Position numbers and translations under genes: made by a program
DNA from: Fallopia convolvulus
Lineage: Eukaryota; Streptophyta; Magnoliopsida; Caryophyllales; Polygonaceae
Length of the DNA stretch: 64,000 nucleotides
NCBI GenBank assembly: GCA_964016875.1
Contig: OZ024724.1
Span: 29,473,786-29,537,785 of the forward strand
Reading direction: 5' to 3'
Notes under the pieces: generated by a model
Seen by the model: the letters and a program-made list of their open reading frames with translations, nothing else
Told to the model about the DNA's origin: nothing
The model's database searches: none
Shown: piece after piece, positions 51,506 through 62,700 of the stretch
Position numbering within the stretch: the first letter of the stretch is position 1
Layout of the letters: each line of letters opens with the position of its first letter

Positions 51506-52520
51506 ATCATCACAATCATCACTGTCATGACAATTTTTTTTCCACCGCCATCACATTTTATTTCATCGTCATCACAATTTTTTGATGACAAAAAGTGTAA
51601 TAAAAGGTAAAAAGAGCCATCAAAAGCATTCAACCACATAAAAACAATCGTCATCACTGTCATCACAATTTTTTCACCATCACAATTTTTTTCACCGTCA
51701 TCAATATTTTTTGATGACAAAAAGTGTAATAAAATGTAAAAAGTGTCATCAAACTGTTTTGATGTCACTTTTTTTTATAACAAAAAGTATCATCAAAGGC
51801 ATTCAAAACATAAAATCAACCGCCATCACTGTCATCACAATTTTTTCCACCGTCTTCGCAATTTTTTTCACCGTCATCACAATTTTTTGATGACAAAAAA
51901 TGTAATAAAAGGTAAAAAGTGTCATCAAAGGCATTCAACCATATAAAAACAACCATCATCACACGGTCCGAACCGTCATCAACTGTCATCACTTGTCATC
52001 GTTACTTGATGACGGTTTGATTGTCATCAACTATCATCTCTACTTGATGACGGTTCGATTAATTTGTCATCAAAAGGGCCTTGATGACAAACAAGTGTCA
52101 TCAAGTGACATCAAGTGACATCAAACTGCCATCACTTAAGCGTCATCAAATATGTGTCATCACTATCATCACTACTTGATGACGTTTGATTGTCATCAAC
52201 TATCATCATCAATGTCATCTCTACTTGATGACGGTTCGATTCTCATCAATCGTCATCGCTATTTGATGAGGGTTCGATTGTCATCAATTATCATCACTAC
52301 TTGATGACGGTTCGATTAATTTGTCATCAAAAGGGTCTTGATGACAAACAACCGTCATCAAGTGTCATCACTTAAAGTTTGTTCATTTTTATCATCATCA
52401 CAAAAAAATAGTTGTCATCAAATCTCATCACCACATAAAAATAGTTGTCATCACCGCATAATAAAACAATTGTCATCACTAAAAAAATCAAGTTATCATA
52501 TAAAATCATCACTTGTCATT
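51506..52520. repeat. GTCATCA/TGATGAC repeat array
   Basis: Dozens of GTCATCA and TGATGAC heptamers occur in both orientations over 1 kb. Two higher-order patterns are visible. About three units of 150-170 bp at 51510-51950 are built on GTCATCACAATTTTTT then TTTGATGACAAAAAGTGTAA. Then units at 51970-52370 are built on ACTTGATGACGGTTCGATT and TTTGTCATCAAAAGGG(C/T)C. It has no coding capacity. It could be the subterminal repeat block of a CACTA-type transposon, but no CACTA terminus or transposase was found. Confidence 0.75.
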
Positions 52521-52550
52521 ACTAAATATGCAATCAAAGATCATTAGTAA

Positions 52551-52628
52551 GTCTATGTGGGATTTGAATCCACATCATTATGCATTAAGCACATTGATTT
52601 ACCATTTAAACTTATAGGCTAACCAACA
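52551..52628 (-). repeat. Possible tRNA/SINE-like fragment
   Basis: On the minus strand TTGGTTAGCCTATAAG...AAATGGTAAATC (weak A-box) is followed by GGATTCAAATCCC, close to the tRNA T-arm/B-box consensus. No full cloverleaf or SINE tail is seen. Confidence 0.3.
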
Positions 52629-53825
52629 TAATGCACAAAAAAAAAAACTAACAATCAACAATGTGCAACAACAAAGAACAATAAAATTGGGAAAATATTA
52701 GTGAGAAAAGTACCTCTTAGGCTCAACTATCATAAGAAGAGGAGATTAAAAAAAGTGTCATAACATGTCATCATCAAAAATTATCATCAAAAATTATGGT
52801 ATTTTTATTGTCATCAAATATGTATCACTATATTTAATTTTTTAACATCATCAATACCATAAAAAATATCATCACGTACTTACAATAACCAACCATCCAC
52901 TTTCACACTTGGTTTCCAATAATTTCCTATATCAACTAGTATATTTAGGCTTAGATATAGTGCTTGTAACTATGTAAGTGGAAGCTTCATAAAAACTTGA
53001 ATTCAACATGCAGTAAAGCAATAAGCACCAATCAGATTGTGTACATTATTTGAATGAAACAGGTTGTCACCCACTAACAAAATTATCATTGATCTTGTAA
53101 TGAAGTAAATTAACTTATTATCACATTTAGCTATGAATTAAACCAATTTAATTCAATTTAACAAATTTCCTTGGATTTGCGAACTTAAAGGAAAATATAT
53201 GCAAAAACATATTGACATTACCAATTAGAAGCACCAGAATCACTAGTTAGGACGAAGGACCAACCCACTTTAGAGATAAATCCAAGTCACACATATCAAC
53301 ATCATTGTAAAGAAGTTGTTCCAGGCTTCTAGCTCATCTTACCTGCAACTAATCATATTTATATTCATGTCAAGATGTTAAATGCATATAATAAAGAACT
53401 ATTGATGAATATATATATACAATAATGAGATCAAAATCATCACCTTCTCCCTCACCAAATGACATGCCAATTCGAAAATCAATGCAGAAAGTAGCATTCA
53501 TGAGAAGAACATCAACATACTCCATCTGTCATCAAAATTCATGTAAGTCCTCTACTGATTTATTAGTAGGACTAGGCTAGTAGAACATCAGCATCACAAG
53601 TTGTTCTTATGAGTAGCAAACTCCTAATGTATTTCTCACTTGTCAGTGTTATTACCAAAATGAACTGTTATATTGAATTTAAATTCAGAAATCTGTCCAC
53701 ATGTGCCACATCGCATTAGGCATTACTTTCAAGAGGTGTTTTAACAATTCTTAAATAAAACAGAACAATTTATGGATTGTACACATAAATTCAGTCTAAA
53801 ATTGTTTGTTATCATCAATCACATT
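52629..53825. other. AT-rich sequence between repeat array and MATE fragment
   Basis: No gene seen. A few more GTCATCA and CATCATCA motifs continue to about 52880, then ordinary intergenic sequence. Confidence 0.5.
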
Positions 53826-54206
53826 TCAAAAAGTCACATCTGAATACCATAACATTACAATAGAAGCAAAGGAAAGCTTGACAAATCCCCACAAATCAAC
53901 AAATGCAAGCAATGAAAACCAACTCCAAGCACCATCTAACTTGTTGATGAAGATATAGAGATGTTGACCAATAACAATCAGCCACCATGATGTGTTGAGC
54001 ATGACGGCCGCTCCAACGAGTCCCCAACTGAGGTTCAGAATGAAGAGCCAGCTGAACACTGGATGAAACACGAGCACAACCACTGACACCCAAGCCATCA
54101 CCATCACCATCACTTTCCTCTGTGCTTGCAAGAACTTTTGGATTGGGAAGCTCATTGCATAAGCAAATAGCTGAGGCAACAGCAACAAAGCAAATTTCCC
54201 TACCAT
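53826..54206 (-). pseudogene. MATE (DETOXIFICATION) efflux transporter fragment
   Basis: The minus-strand frame encodes GKFALLLLPQLFAYAMSFPIQKFLQAQRKVMVM, then WLFILNLSWGLVGAAVMLNTSWWLIV and WSWFSLLAFVDLWGFVKLSFASIVMLWYS. This matches the middle of plant MATE/DTX proton-coupled efflux carriers, about 120 of some 480 residues, covering several membrane helices. The AG just before the first GG (about 54196) looks like a splice acceptor. A short duplication, KVMVMVMA, and the early stop where LEVWYFM is expected show decay. No other MATE exon is in the window, so it is an isolated gene fragment. Confidence 0.8.
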
Positions 54207-55053
54207 GGAGAAAGCACACTATTATAAAAGTAAAAAATTCCAGCCTAATTTGCATGTAGTATTCCCTAGAAGGTGACACATACTGCAACTTTCTATATTC
54301 TGAACATGGAGTACCTCAATTGAATTACAACTACAATTTTATGCATTATAGCTACAATTTTTAACGCTTAACCTCAAGAAGTACCTCAATTTGGATTACC
54401 TTTCAAAATTTGGATCAGAATGAAGTATTATCACCTTGAGTATGTTGATTTACTGCAAACAGTCCAAACCTATGCATACAAACACCAATTGTTCAAAACT
54501 TCAAATTTAGGATATGATTAGCAAAATTTCGATCGCAATAACACAATAAACCTAGCCGATCAAAAGCACATCAGAAAAGCCTTGAGTATGCTGATTAAAA
54601 CAATCCAGATCCCGCACAATTGACCCGTAGCTCGCAAAATAAAAGATGAGAATAGTGTAGGTCTAAACATCTCGTTGTGTTATTTCGTCGAACAGTCTGC
54701 AGAAAACATCGAATGGTTGTCGGATTGCACACAAAATATGCAAAATCAACATTGTGCCTTCGTGATTCTACGGAATTGCACAACCAGAACAAGTCACAAA
54801 TCATAAAAAACACTAAGGAAACCCTAGAATTGGAAAGAGCGATTGAGAGATCCGAACATGGTTGAATTGATAATGGAATCCGATGGCACACGGTAATAGG
54901 GCATTGAGAAGAGTTTGGGTCTGGATTTTTACACAATCCAAACCGAATTAATGGAAACCATCATTGAGAGGAAGAGAAATTGCCAAGGAATCTGATTGGT
55001 TTGAGATTTCTGATGAAGTTGCCATGAGATCGAGATTTTCCACGGAAGAAGGC

Positions 55054-55057
<4 letters not shown>
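54207..55057 (-). other. Possible 5' leader sequence on the minus strand
   Basis: The minus strand from the GA tract leftward reads like a plant 5' UTR: a CT-rich start, then ATGGCAACTTCATCAGAAAT (near 55025) opening a short frame. It ends at a stop after about 25 codons. It lies upstream of the MATE fragment in the same orientation. No known domain; the link to the MATE fragment is conjecture. Confidence 0.25.

Positions 55058-55089
<32 letters not shown>
55058..55089. repeat. (GA)n microsatellite
   Basis: About 16 uninterrupted AG/GA dinucleotides. Confidence 0.95.
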
Positions 55090-55090
<1 letters not shown>

Positions 55091-55680
55091 GGTAAAAGAG
55101 AGGAGTAGAGAACGACCAGTGAGAGATAAAACAAATGAAAAAAAACCTTTAAATACTTAACAAATAACTAATTTATGAAGGGAGCTAAACAAACACCTAA
55201 TAGGGTAGCCAAAATGCTTTTGGCCTAAATTTGTTCTAATATTATCTCATTTATCATTATTACTTACCATATCCAATTAAAAAATTCAATTAGCTATGTT
55301 ATTAATAAGCATACTATACATATTGTAATAATATTACGTCATTCATTAGTATTACTTACCATATTTAACTAATAAGTATGAAATACTTACCATATTCAAT
55401 TAATGAGTATGAGAATATTATTCAGTTTTTTAGTGTTTATTTACCTATATATTATATAATATAATGTTATGTCATTCAAAAATTAAATCACATATCCTAT
55501 TATAAATAAAGAAATATATTTTTACATTCCCTACGTATTATAATAATTCTCACTTGAAAGTTTTATTAAGGAAACTATTTTATTTTTATCAAATATGGTT
55601 CCTTCATAATTTTTTTTCTTCAAATCATAGTCGTGCATGGCACGATCGGGTCTTGCTAGTATAAATTTCAATTCAAAAGT
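55090..55680. other. AT-rich intergenic sequence
   Basis: No gene. Short imperfect repeats around TTACCATATTCAATTAA occur at about 55263-55410. Confidence 0.5.
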
Positions 55681-57823
55681 TGGAGATGAGTCTTTTCTAT
55701 CTCTCTCGTTCAAAGTGCAAAGTTCAACAGTGGCCTCACCATTTAAATTCTTCAAACTCCCTCTGTTCAAAATCCTTTAACCGGCGGTGGCTTATCTTCT
55801 CTGCCTCGCACCGGCGCCAGCCTGCCAACCTCCACCACCAACCATCTTCCACCATCATCATCACCAGGTGCCGCCAGCCCGCCCTTGGGTCACACCACCA
55901 AGCAAGCCCGCTAGCCACCAGCTGCCTACTCGCGCAAGCCTCCACGTGGTTGACGCCGTAATCTTTCTCGGAGCCTCCGTCGGACCTCTTAGAGTCGTTG
56001 CGATACCCGTCTTTGATGTCGTTAGGATCATGGCGTAGCCACGATGCCATAGGATCAATCCATTCTTGGTACCAATGTCATGAAGTTCCATAACGCCAAC
56101 GTTTGGTATCGAACTTTCGACTCCTTTATACGTTCCGTTGGTCCATATTAAATTCCGAGAATTTAACACCACATACGTATGATATAAATGAACACTTTTC
56201 ATTTATAGTAAAGTACCAAAAACACGACATTATGCTGTCAAAATCTTAGCCTAAGTAACGATGTTATAAAGGTTATATATAACTCTTTTATATAAATATA
56301 TAAGAAAAATACGTCGTTACGCTGCTCGATTTCAAAAAGACATTAAGAATTGAATAAACAATTAAGGAGTTTATTCAAATGTCTTTTTGAATGTTGTATA
56401 CTTTTTCTTACCAGGAAAGCTATAAGGAGTCAGCTTTATTGTCTTGATCGGACCTAAGCTCGCTTTTCAAGGCAAGTGGGTGGTTCACCCTTTTTTAAAT
56501 TCGATATATTTAAACTCTATTTTAGATATCATTATTTTTGGAATAATCGATAATCAGGAACCTGTGTTTTGTTAACATCTCTATGTTGGGAATACTTGTT
56601 TGCTAAATAAATGAATTAGGTTTATTTACTACTTATATTTAACGACTGTTCTTTATTTCATATTATTCGTATTGATAGTACAGTTTAGGGCCATTGATTG
56701 TGCTCTTATGTGTTTCAAGAGTTTCCTTTGAGATCTCTTTGTTTAGATAGGTTTAGAACTAGGGATCTCGGGGATATGCCCTGAGAGTCTCTCTATAACA
56801 ACGTGTTGGAGAGGTGTACTTTGGTATATACGTCCGACACTGGTCATGACCTACTTTCTCAACCAAGCGTGAGAAAGTGAAGCAGCGGTGAGTGCTTTGG
56901 GATTTGATCCCTTGCTTTTGTTAGTATAAGTCTCATTAGTTGAGCATCGGCATTTAAAAATCTATAACTGCAATGCAAAGTTTTATGACTAATAAAAGAC
57001 TAGTGCCTCGGGCATAGTAATGATAATCTGCAGGGTGGTTTCCACTCTGGCTCCTCACTATGAAAGTTTCCATTTCTCACTCTAGAGATGTCCAACGTGA
57101 GGGTGGTTATGGAACTGATTAGTCGATGGACGCACCTTTTGAAAGTAAATGCTTGTTTAATAATATTCCCAACAAATATCCAAACACACTCTCTTTCTTA
57201 GGAACTACTTTTGGTGGTTTCCTAATTTCCAAGCCTCTAATCGGTTTACCACATATTCAGAGTATTGCCGTCCTATTCTTTGTAATCCTTTGGATATTAT
57301 GCCTTTACCCATTTGAGTTCGGTTTATGGTATTAATACGTCTTGGCCTTATATTGGTGAACCAAAACACATTTTCCTATTTGCTTAGTCTCTTGGAAGAC
57401 TAATACCCTTGCTTCTTCCCGGTTTCGTCCGGCTGGTATTCTGTCTTCTATGGAAATATCAGGTTTTAGGAAGAAGACTGAAGAAGTTCAAGCTTGAAGA
57501 CCATGCAAGGCTGGAAAGGAAAGGAAGTTGGGAAAGAATGGAAAGAAGAAATGATTGACGCTTTGGAAGACGTGTTGTCTCCACACAGGCGTTTCTAGGA
57601 TTTTGAAACTAATTCCAGAAACAACGATTCCTATTTTATGTATTCCGCTGTAAACTCTTGTAACCATGTTATTGAATATAAGACAATCTGTTTTATCAGA
57701 TTATGTTGGTTAAACATATCTTTGTTCATTTCGGTCACTTAAGCCTCAACGGACTTGGATGGAAAGTCCGAGTCCGTCGGCGGTAACATCCCATTACAAG
57801 TGTGTAAAATAGGGGGTGCTACA
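55681..57823 (+). repeat. Retrotransposon LTR-like segment with Ty3/gypsy-type 3' end
   Basis: A GC-rich block (about 55780-56040) in otherwise AT-rich DNA is followed by TTCCGTTGGTCCATATTAAATT and, much later, a polyadenylation-like region (about 57640-57690). The terminus TAAAATAGGGGGTGCTACA is at 57823. The end matches that at 49902. No coding domains were recognised, so this may be a LARD or LTR relic. The start is not defined. Confidence 0.4.
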
Positions 57824-58220
57824 TCAACATTCTCTTCATCATGAGAAAGGATTGTAAACTGTGACCTTGACGCAATGTTGTCAACAAACCTTTTTGACTT
57901 ATGAGGTTGGAAAGTGTTAGGAGGACACTCACCGATTGCTCTTGCTTTGCCTGATTACCTTTTGGCACCACAAAAGGACCATTTTGGCTTCGATGCCTAG
58001 TTTGCTTGACCGGTTTCATCCAGGGACCATAATACTCATGTGCTAAAACTATTATCATCTCTTTTGTTTTGGAACTTTTGTTAGTGGGCATTTGTAAATT
58101 ACATGACCAAATAAACCATACTTGTTACACATCTTTATACCTTCATATTGGATTGCTTAGTTTCCTCCTCCTCCCAAAGAGAAACTTGGATAATGAAGGT
58201 TTAGAAAGATCAATCTCCAC
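57824..58220 (-). pseudogene. Older LINE ORF1 (3' part, zinc knuckle), minus strand
   Basis: On the minus strand the sequence left of the younger LINE continues VEIDLSKPSLSKF and, in the next frame, YEGIKMCNKYGLFGHVIYKCP. This is a CCHC knuckle in which the second cysteine is tyrosine. A PMKPVKQTRH-type linker follows. It is the downstream half of an ORF1 (DUF4283 plus zinc knuckle) of a plant L1 element whose upstream half is at 63311-63650. Frame changes show decay. Confidence 0.7.
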
Positions 58221-58299
58221 ATAAATCCAGAATCTAACTTAATAACCAAGGAGAGACTTCAGTTGACTGCCGCCCAGCGGCGCCGCTACGAGGGCTGCC

Positions 58300-59745
58300 A
58301 TGGCTCGCCGTAGCCAGAAAAAATCACCACCGCAAATGAAGAAGAAACCCTCCAGCTCCATGGTTCTCCGAAGTGCTGCACAAGGCTCCCCTGGAGGTGG
58401 TGATTCAGGTAACGCGGATGGAGAAGAAGGGAAAGAAGACCCCATCGGGAAAAGTCATGACGAGTCTCCTTCAACCCATCTCCCTGCTGATCGGGGGAGT
58501 GTCACTGTAGCTCCAGCCACCTCTCCGGTCAGCACCACAAATGAATCGACTAGTAGGGTTGGCGATTCCACTAATAGCAAAGGCGACGCCTTAGCCAACG
58601 CTCAACTCCAAAATCGTGACCTAACAAACCAGATTGGCAATGCCGGAAATCTGGGGCTCCCAGCGGGACGATCTTACAAGGAGGCCTTTCTTGGAAATCG
58701 AGTTATCTCCAATGGGTCCAAGCTTCACAAAGTGGAAGGGGTCAACGAAGATCTTGTGGAAATTCTGGAAAGTGATATCACTGAACCTTGCAAATATTGA
58801 GCCACCTCCTTAGTGGGTTTTGTTCCAGGGGGAAAGATTCCACATAGCTCAATGGAACAATTTGTGGAAGCCAGGTGGAATCACATAGCAAAGCCTAAGA
58901 TTGTTCAACACCAAGATGGAATTTTCCTCTTTCGTTTTGACAAAGCTTCTGATGCTGAACAAGTTTTGCTGGAAGGTCCATGGCTGTTTGGAGGTGTTAG
59001 AGCGCTTCTTCTAAAAAAATGGGAACCTGGCCTCCCTTTGAACACAAAAAGCTTCAACACCTTGCCCTTGTCGGACTTGGCGCTGTGCAAGATAGGAACT
59101 GCTCTGGGAAATCCTATTGCCACGGATAAGCTTACTAAAAACTGGGACAGAGTCACATTCGCAAGAATTCTGGTGGAGGTAGACGCAGCCCACGCCTGCA
59201 AAGAATCTATCAACATCAAAAGCCCAAATGGAGAAATTCTCAAGCAGGAAATCATTTTTGATTGGAAGCCATGGGCCTGCACGGAGTGTAACTCATTCGG
59301 CCACAAGAACGGAGATTGTAATAAAGCTATTCCAATCGTGACTCGACCTATCAAGCCAAGGCTAACTTGGGGCAGGCCTCGGAGTCACGAGATACCTTAT
59401 CAACAATATAACCAAGGGAAACAATCAGATCTCAGATCACTAGAAAGGCCAAAGAGGGGTGGCCAAGTGACTTCGTCTGCTCAGCAGGGATTGATCACAG
59501 GAACGACTTGTCTTGCAAATGTCAATGCCACCAACACTAACATGCCAGCCACAACTTGGAGAGTTATTGACAAGGGTAAAAAAATTGCTCAAACTGATCA
59601 ACTAGTGCCTGCAAAAAAAGATAACAATAAATCTACAAAACCTAATGTTGAGCTACAAGGTGGAGCAATTGTTATCACGTTAGAAGAGCCTCCTGGTTCG
59701 TCCAAGCTGGGAGACAAAAACAACCCACCCCCATCTCATGGATAG
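58300..59745 (+). pseudogene. LINE ORF1 (DUF4283 and zinc knuckle) with one in-frame TGA
   Basis: ATG 58300 opens a basic, serine-rich N-terminus and SYKEAFLGNRV. A TGA at 58798-58800 interrupts the frame. With no shift it then continues through GFVPGGKIPHSSMEQFVEARWN, the DUF4283 core (FLFRFDKASDAEQVLLEGPWLF), LPLSDLALCKIGTALGNPIATD and the zinc knuckle WACTECNSFGHKNGDC. It stops at 59743-59745. Total span is 481 codons plus stop. The protein binds LINE RNA and forms particles in related elements. The single TGA is the only defect. Translation beyond it would need readthrough or restart. ORF1 ends 8 nt inside ORF2. Confidence 0.88.
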
Positions 59746-62700
59746 GATCTCCTTTGCGAGTTGGAATATAAGAGGGTGCAACGACCCATCAAAAATTGAC
59801 AACATAGTAGATTTAGTTTCAAAGTTCAAACTTCTTTTTATTGGCATCTTGGAAACGAGAATTAGGCTTGAGAATTTTGTTGAAATCAATAGGCGTCTGC
59901 TGCCTTCTTGGAATAAGCATCACAATGGCCAGTACGCCCCTAATTGTAGAATTGTTGTTGCCTGGAACCCATCTTCTGTCTTGCTGGATCTTATTGAAAC
60001 TGATGAGCAAGTTATACATTGCAAAGTCCAGATTGTGGGCTCTGATCAGACCTTTCTTGTGTCCTTTATCTATGCTTCTAATGACTATACAAAGAGAGCC
60101 CAGCTCTGGGGACACCTTCGCCGCTTCCATTCCCAAGTTTCTCTGCCGTGGGTCTTGCTTGGCGACTTCAATGCCATTTTGAATGTCAATGAGCACCTTG
60201 CAGCTAATGGTTCGACTAGTAGAGGTTGTACGGCGCTCAAGGGGCTTATCAACAATACTGACCTACTCGACATGAAAGTTGAGGGTTATTTTCTCACTTG
60301 GATGAATAATCAATTAGGAAACGACAGGATCCTCAAGAAGATTGATAGAGTCCTTCATAACTCTGCTTGGCTAAGTTCATTTCAGAATGCCTTTGCCTTG
60401 TTTGCTGACAAAGGCGTCTCGGATCATTCACCTGCCATTGTAAGATTTGGGAACCCTCTTCCTCTTAAAAGACCCTTCAAGTTCAGGAATATTTGGGCGA
60501 CTGATAGCAACTTTGAGAGAACTGTCAAGGAAGGATGGGAGTTACACGTTGCAGGATATCCTATGTTCTCTTTAACTAGGAAACTAAAGGCCTTGAAGAG
60601 GCCCTTGAAAGCCCTCAACTCCTCTTGCTTTACTGATGTGGAAGGCTTAATGGCATCGTTGAAGAACCAACTTGCGCAGATCCAAAGCTCCCTTCGTGCC
60701 TCTCCCCTTGATGCCCCACTTCTTGATCTGGAAAAACAACTGGTGCATAAGGTGAACCTGACCCATACCTTGATCTTAAAAGACCTTAAACAGAGAGCTA
60801 AGACTTCTTGGCTTGTGAACGGAGATGAAAACTCAAAATTCTTCTATGCCACCATTAAACAAAAGAAGGCAGGTCGTAATATCTTCTCCTTGGAAAAAGA
60901 GGATGGGACAAGAGTAGAAGACTCCAAAAAGATTGTTGAGTATGCAGTTCAGTATTATGAGAACCTCCTTGGTGTTGACAATGCAAATGCTAGGGTAAGA
61001 GATGAAGTCTATAACCAGGGGCCAAAGCTGTCTCTTGTGGACAAAAACCTCACGTTGATGTCAGTGACAAGAGAAGAAATTAAAAAAGCTTTATTCTCTA
61101 TCCCTGATGATAAAGAGCCCGGCCCCGATGGGTATAACAGTGCTTTCTTTAAGAAAGCTTGGCATATTATTGGCAATGATGTGGTGCTAGCTGTACAACA
61201 ATTCTTCAGAAATGGAAAACTTCTCAGAGAGATCAATGCCACGACCATCCATCTCATCCCGAAGCAGAAGAATCCTGCTGGGCTTCATGACTACAGACCT
61301 ATTTCTTGTTGTACGACTATTTACAAAACTATATCTAAGATTCTTGCCACTAGACTTCGAGCCATTGCCCCCAAAATCATTGATAATAGACAGGGAGCTT
61401 TCTTGCCGGGAAGAGGAGTGTGGAGCAATTTTCTTACTTGTCAAGACCTTCTTTCCCATTATGGATGGAAAACTTTGTCGCCTAGATGTGCCATGAAGAT
61501 TGACTTGCGCAAGGCCTACGACACTGTGAGTTGGTCCTTCATCTTAAATGCCCTTCAAGGCTTCGGCTTCCCTGACCACTTTGTGAACCTTATCAAGGTA
61601 TGTATCAGCACACCCTCGTTCTCCATAAGCTTAAATGGTGGACTCTCTGGGTTCTTTTCAAGCAAGCGGGGCCTCCGACAAGGAGACCCCATGGCTCCAT
61701 ATCTTTTTGCTTTTGGCATGGAATATCTTCGCAGATTGCTCTCCACTATGGCCCGTTCAAACTTGTTCTCCTTCCATCCAAAATGCAAGGATCTTGAATT
61801 GGTTCATCTCGCCTTCGCTGATGATCTTTTCCTTTTTTGTAAAGCTGATTTGCCCTCTGTAACCCACATCAGAGATTCTCTGCATGAATTTGCTGCTGCT
61901 TCTGGCCTTGATAGCAACAACAGCAAGTCGGCTTTTTATTGTGCAGGTGTTGACCCCAACATAAAACAGATGCTGGCTCACACACTAGGTATTCAAATGG
62001 GCACGTTTCCCATCAAATACTTAGGACTCCCGCTGCACAACAGAAAACTCAGAGTTAAGGAGTTTGATCCGCTGATTGACAAGATTTCTGCTCGTATTAA
62101 TTCATGGGCGTCTAGATTCCTTTCTTATGCAGGGCGTGTTGAACTTATCAAATCAGTCTTGGGAGGTATCATAAATTTCTGGAGCAAAGTTTTCTTATTT
62201 CCTAAGAAGGTGATTGGTAGCATTAACAAGATCTTGAGAAGCTTTCTTTGGAGTGGATCATGCACTTCACGTAGATGCCTTGTAGCTTGGAGGGATGTCT
62301 CTAGACCAAAACGTGAAGGAGGACTAGGTATCAAGGAGCTGCTTGCTTGGAATAGGGCACAAGTTGCAATGCATGTCAAAGACATTGAGACTCACCACGA
62401 CAACATCTGGGTTGCCTGGGTCAAGGAAAATATGCCCCTTGGGCACGACATTTGGTCTATTAACTCTAGAAGCCATGATGGGCCAGCCTGGCGCACCATG
62501 ATTGAAGCTAGAGATTGTCTGGTAATTATCAAAAATGAAGCGCATGAAGATCGTTGGCAAGACATTTGGGTTCAACAATCGAGGAAAAAAATTGCACATT
62601 GCCTTTATGATCTCTGGAGAAGTGTGGGCAATCACTTTCCATGGAGTGACATCATCTGGAAGAGTCCAAATATTCCAAGATGCGCCTTTACCACTTGGCT

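Noticed and set aside
51306..51768. Antisense frames with repeated NSVN/GRVN or FLSSKN units
   Set aside because: They are translations of the TTGAC and GTCATCA repeats and have no gene structure around them.
51506..52520. Regular short repeats resembling a CRISPR array
   Set aside because: The repeats are 7-20 bp, in both orientations, with variable spacing and no cas genes, in a plant nuclear context.
53826..54206. A functional MATE transporter gene
   Set aside because: Only about a quarter of the protein is present, no other exons are found and the frame ends early.
54595..54936. 113-codon minus-strand frame right of the MATE fragment
   Set aside because: No domain, and the region reads more like leader and intron sequence.
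58798..58800. TGA in LINE ORF1 as a selenocysteine or recoded codon
   Set aside because: Plants lack selenocysteine insertion, and no readthrough signal is evident; a plain nonsense change is simpler.
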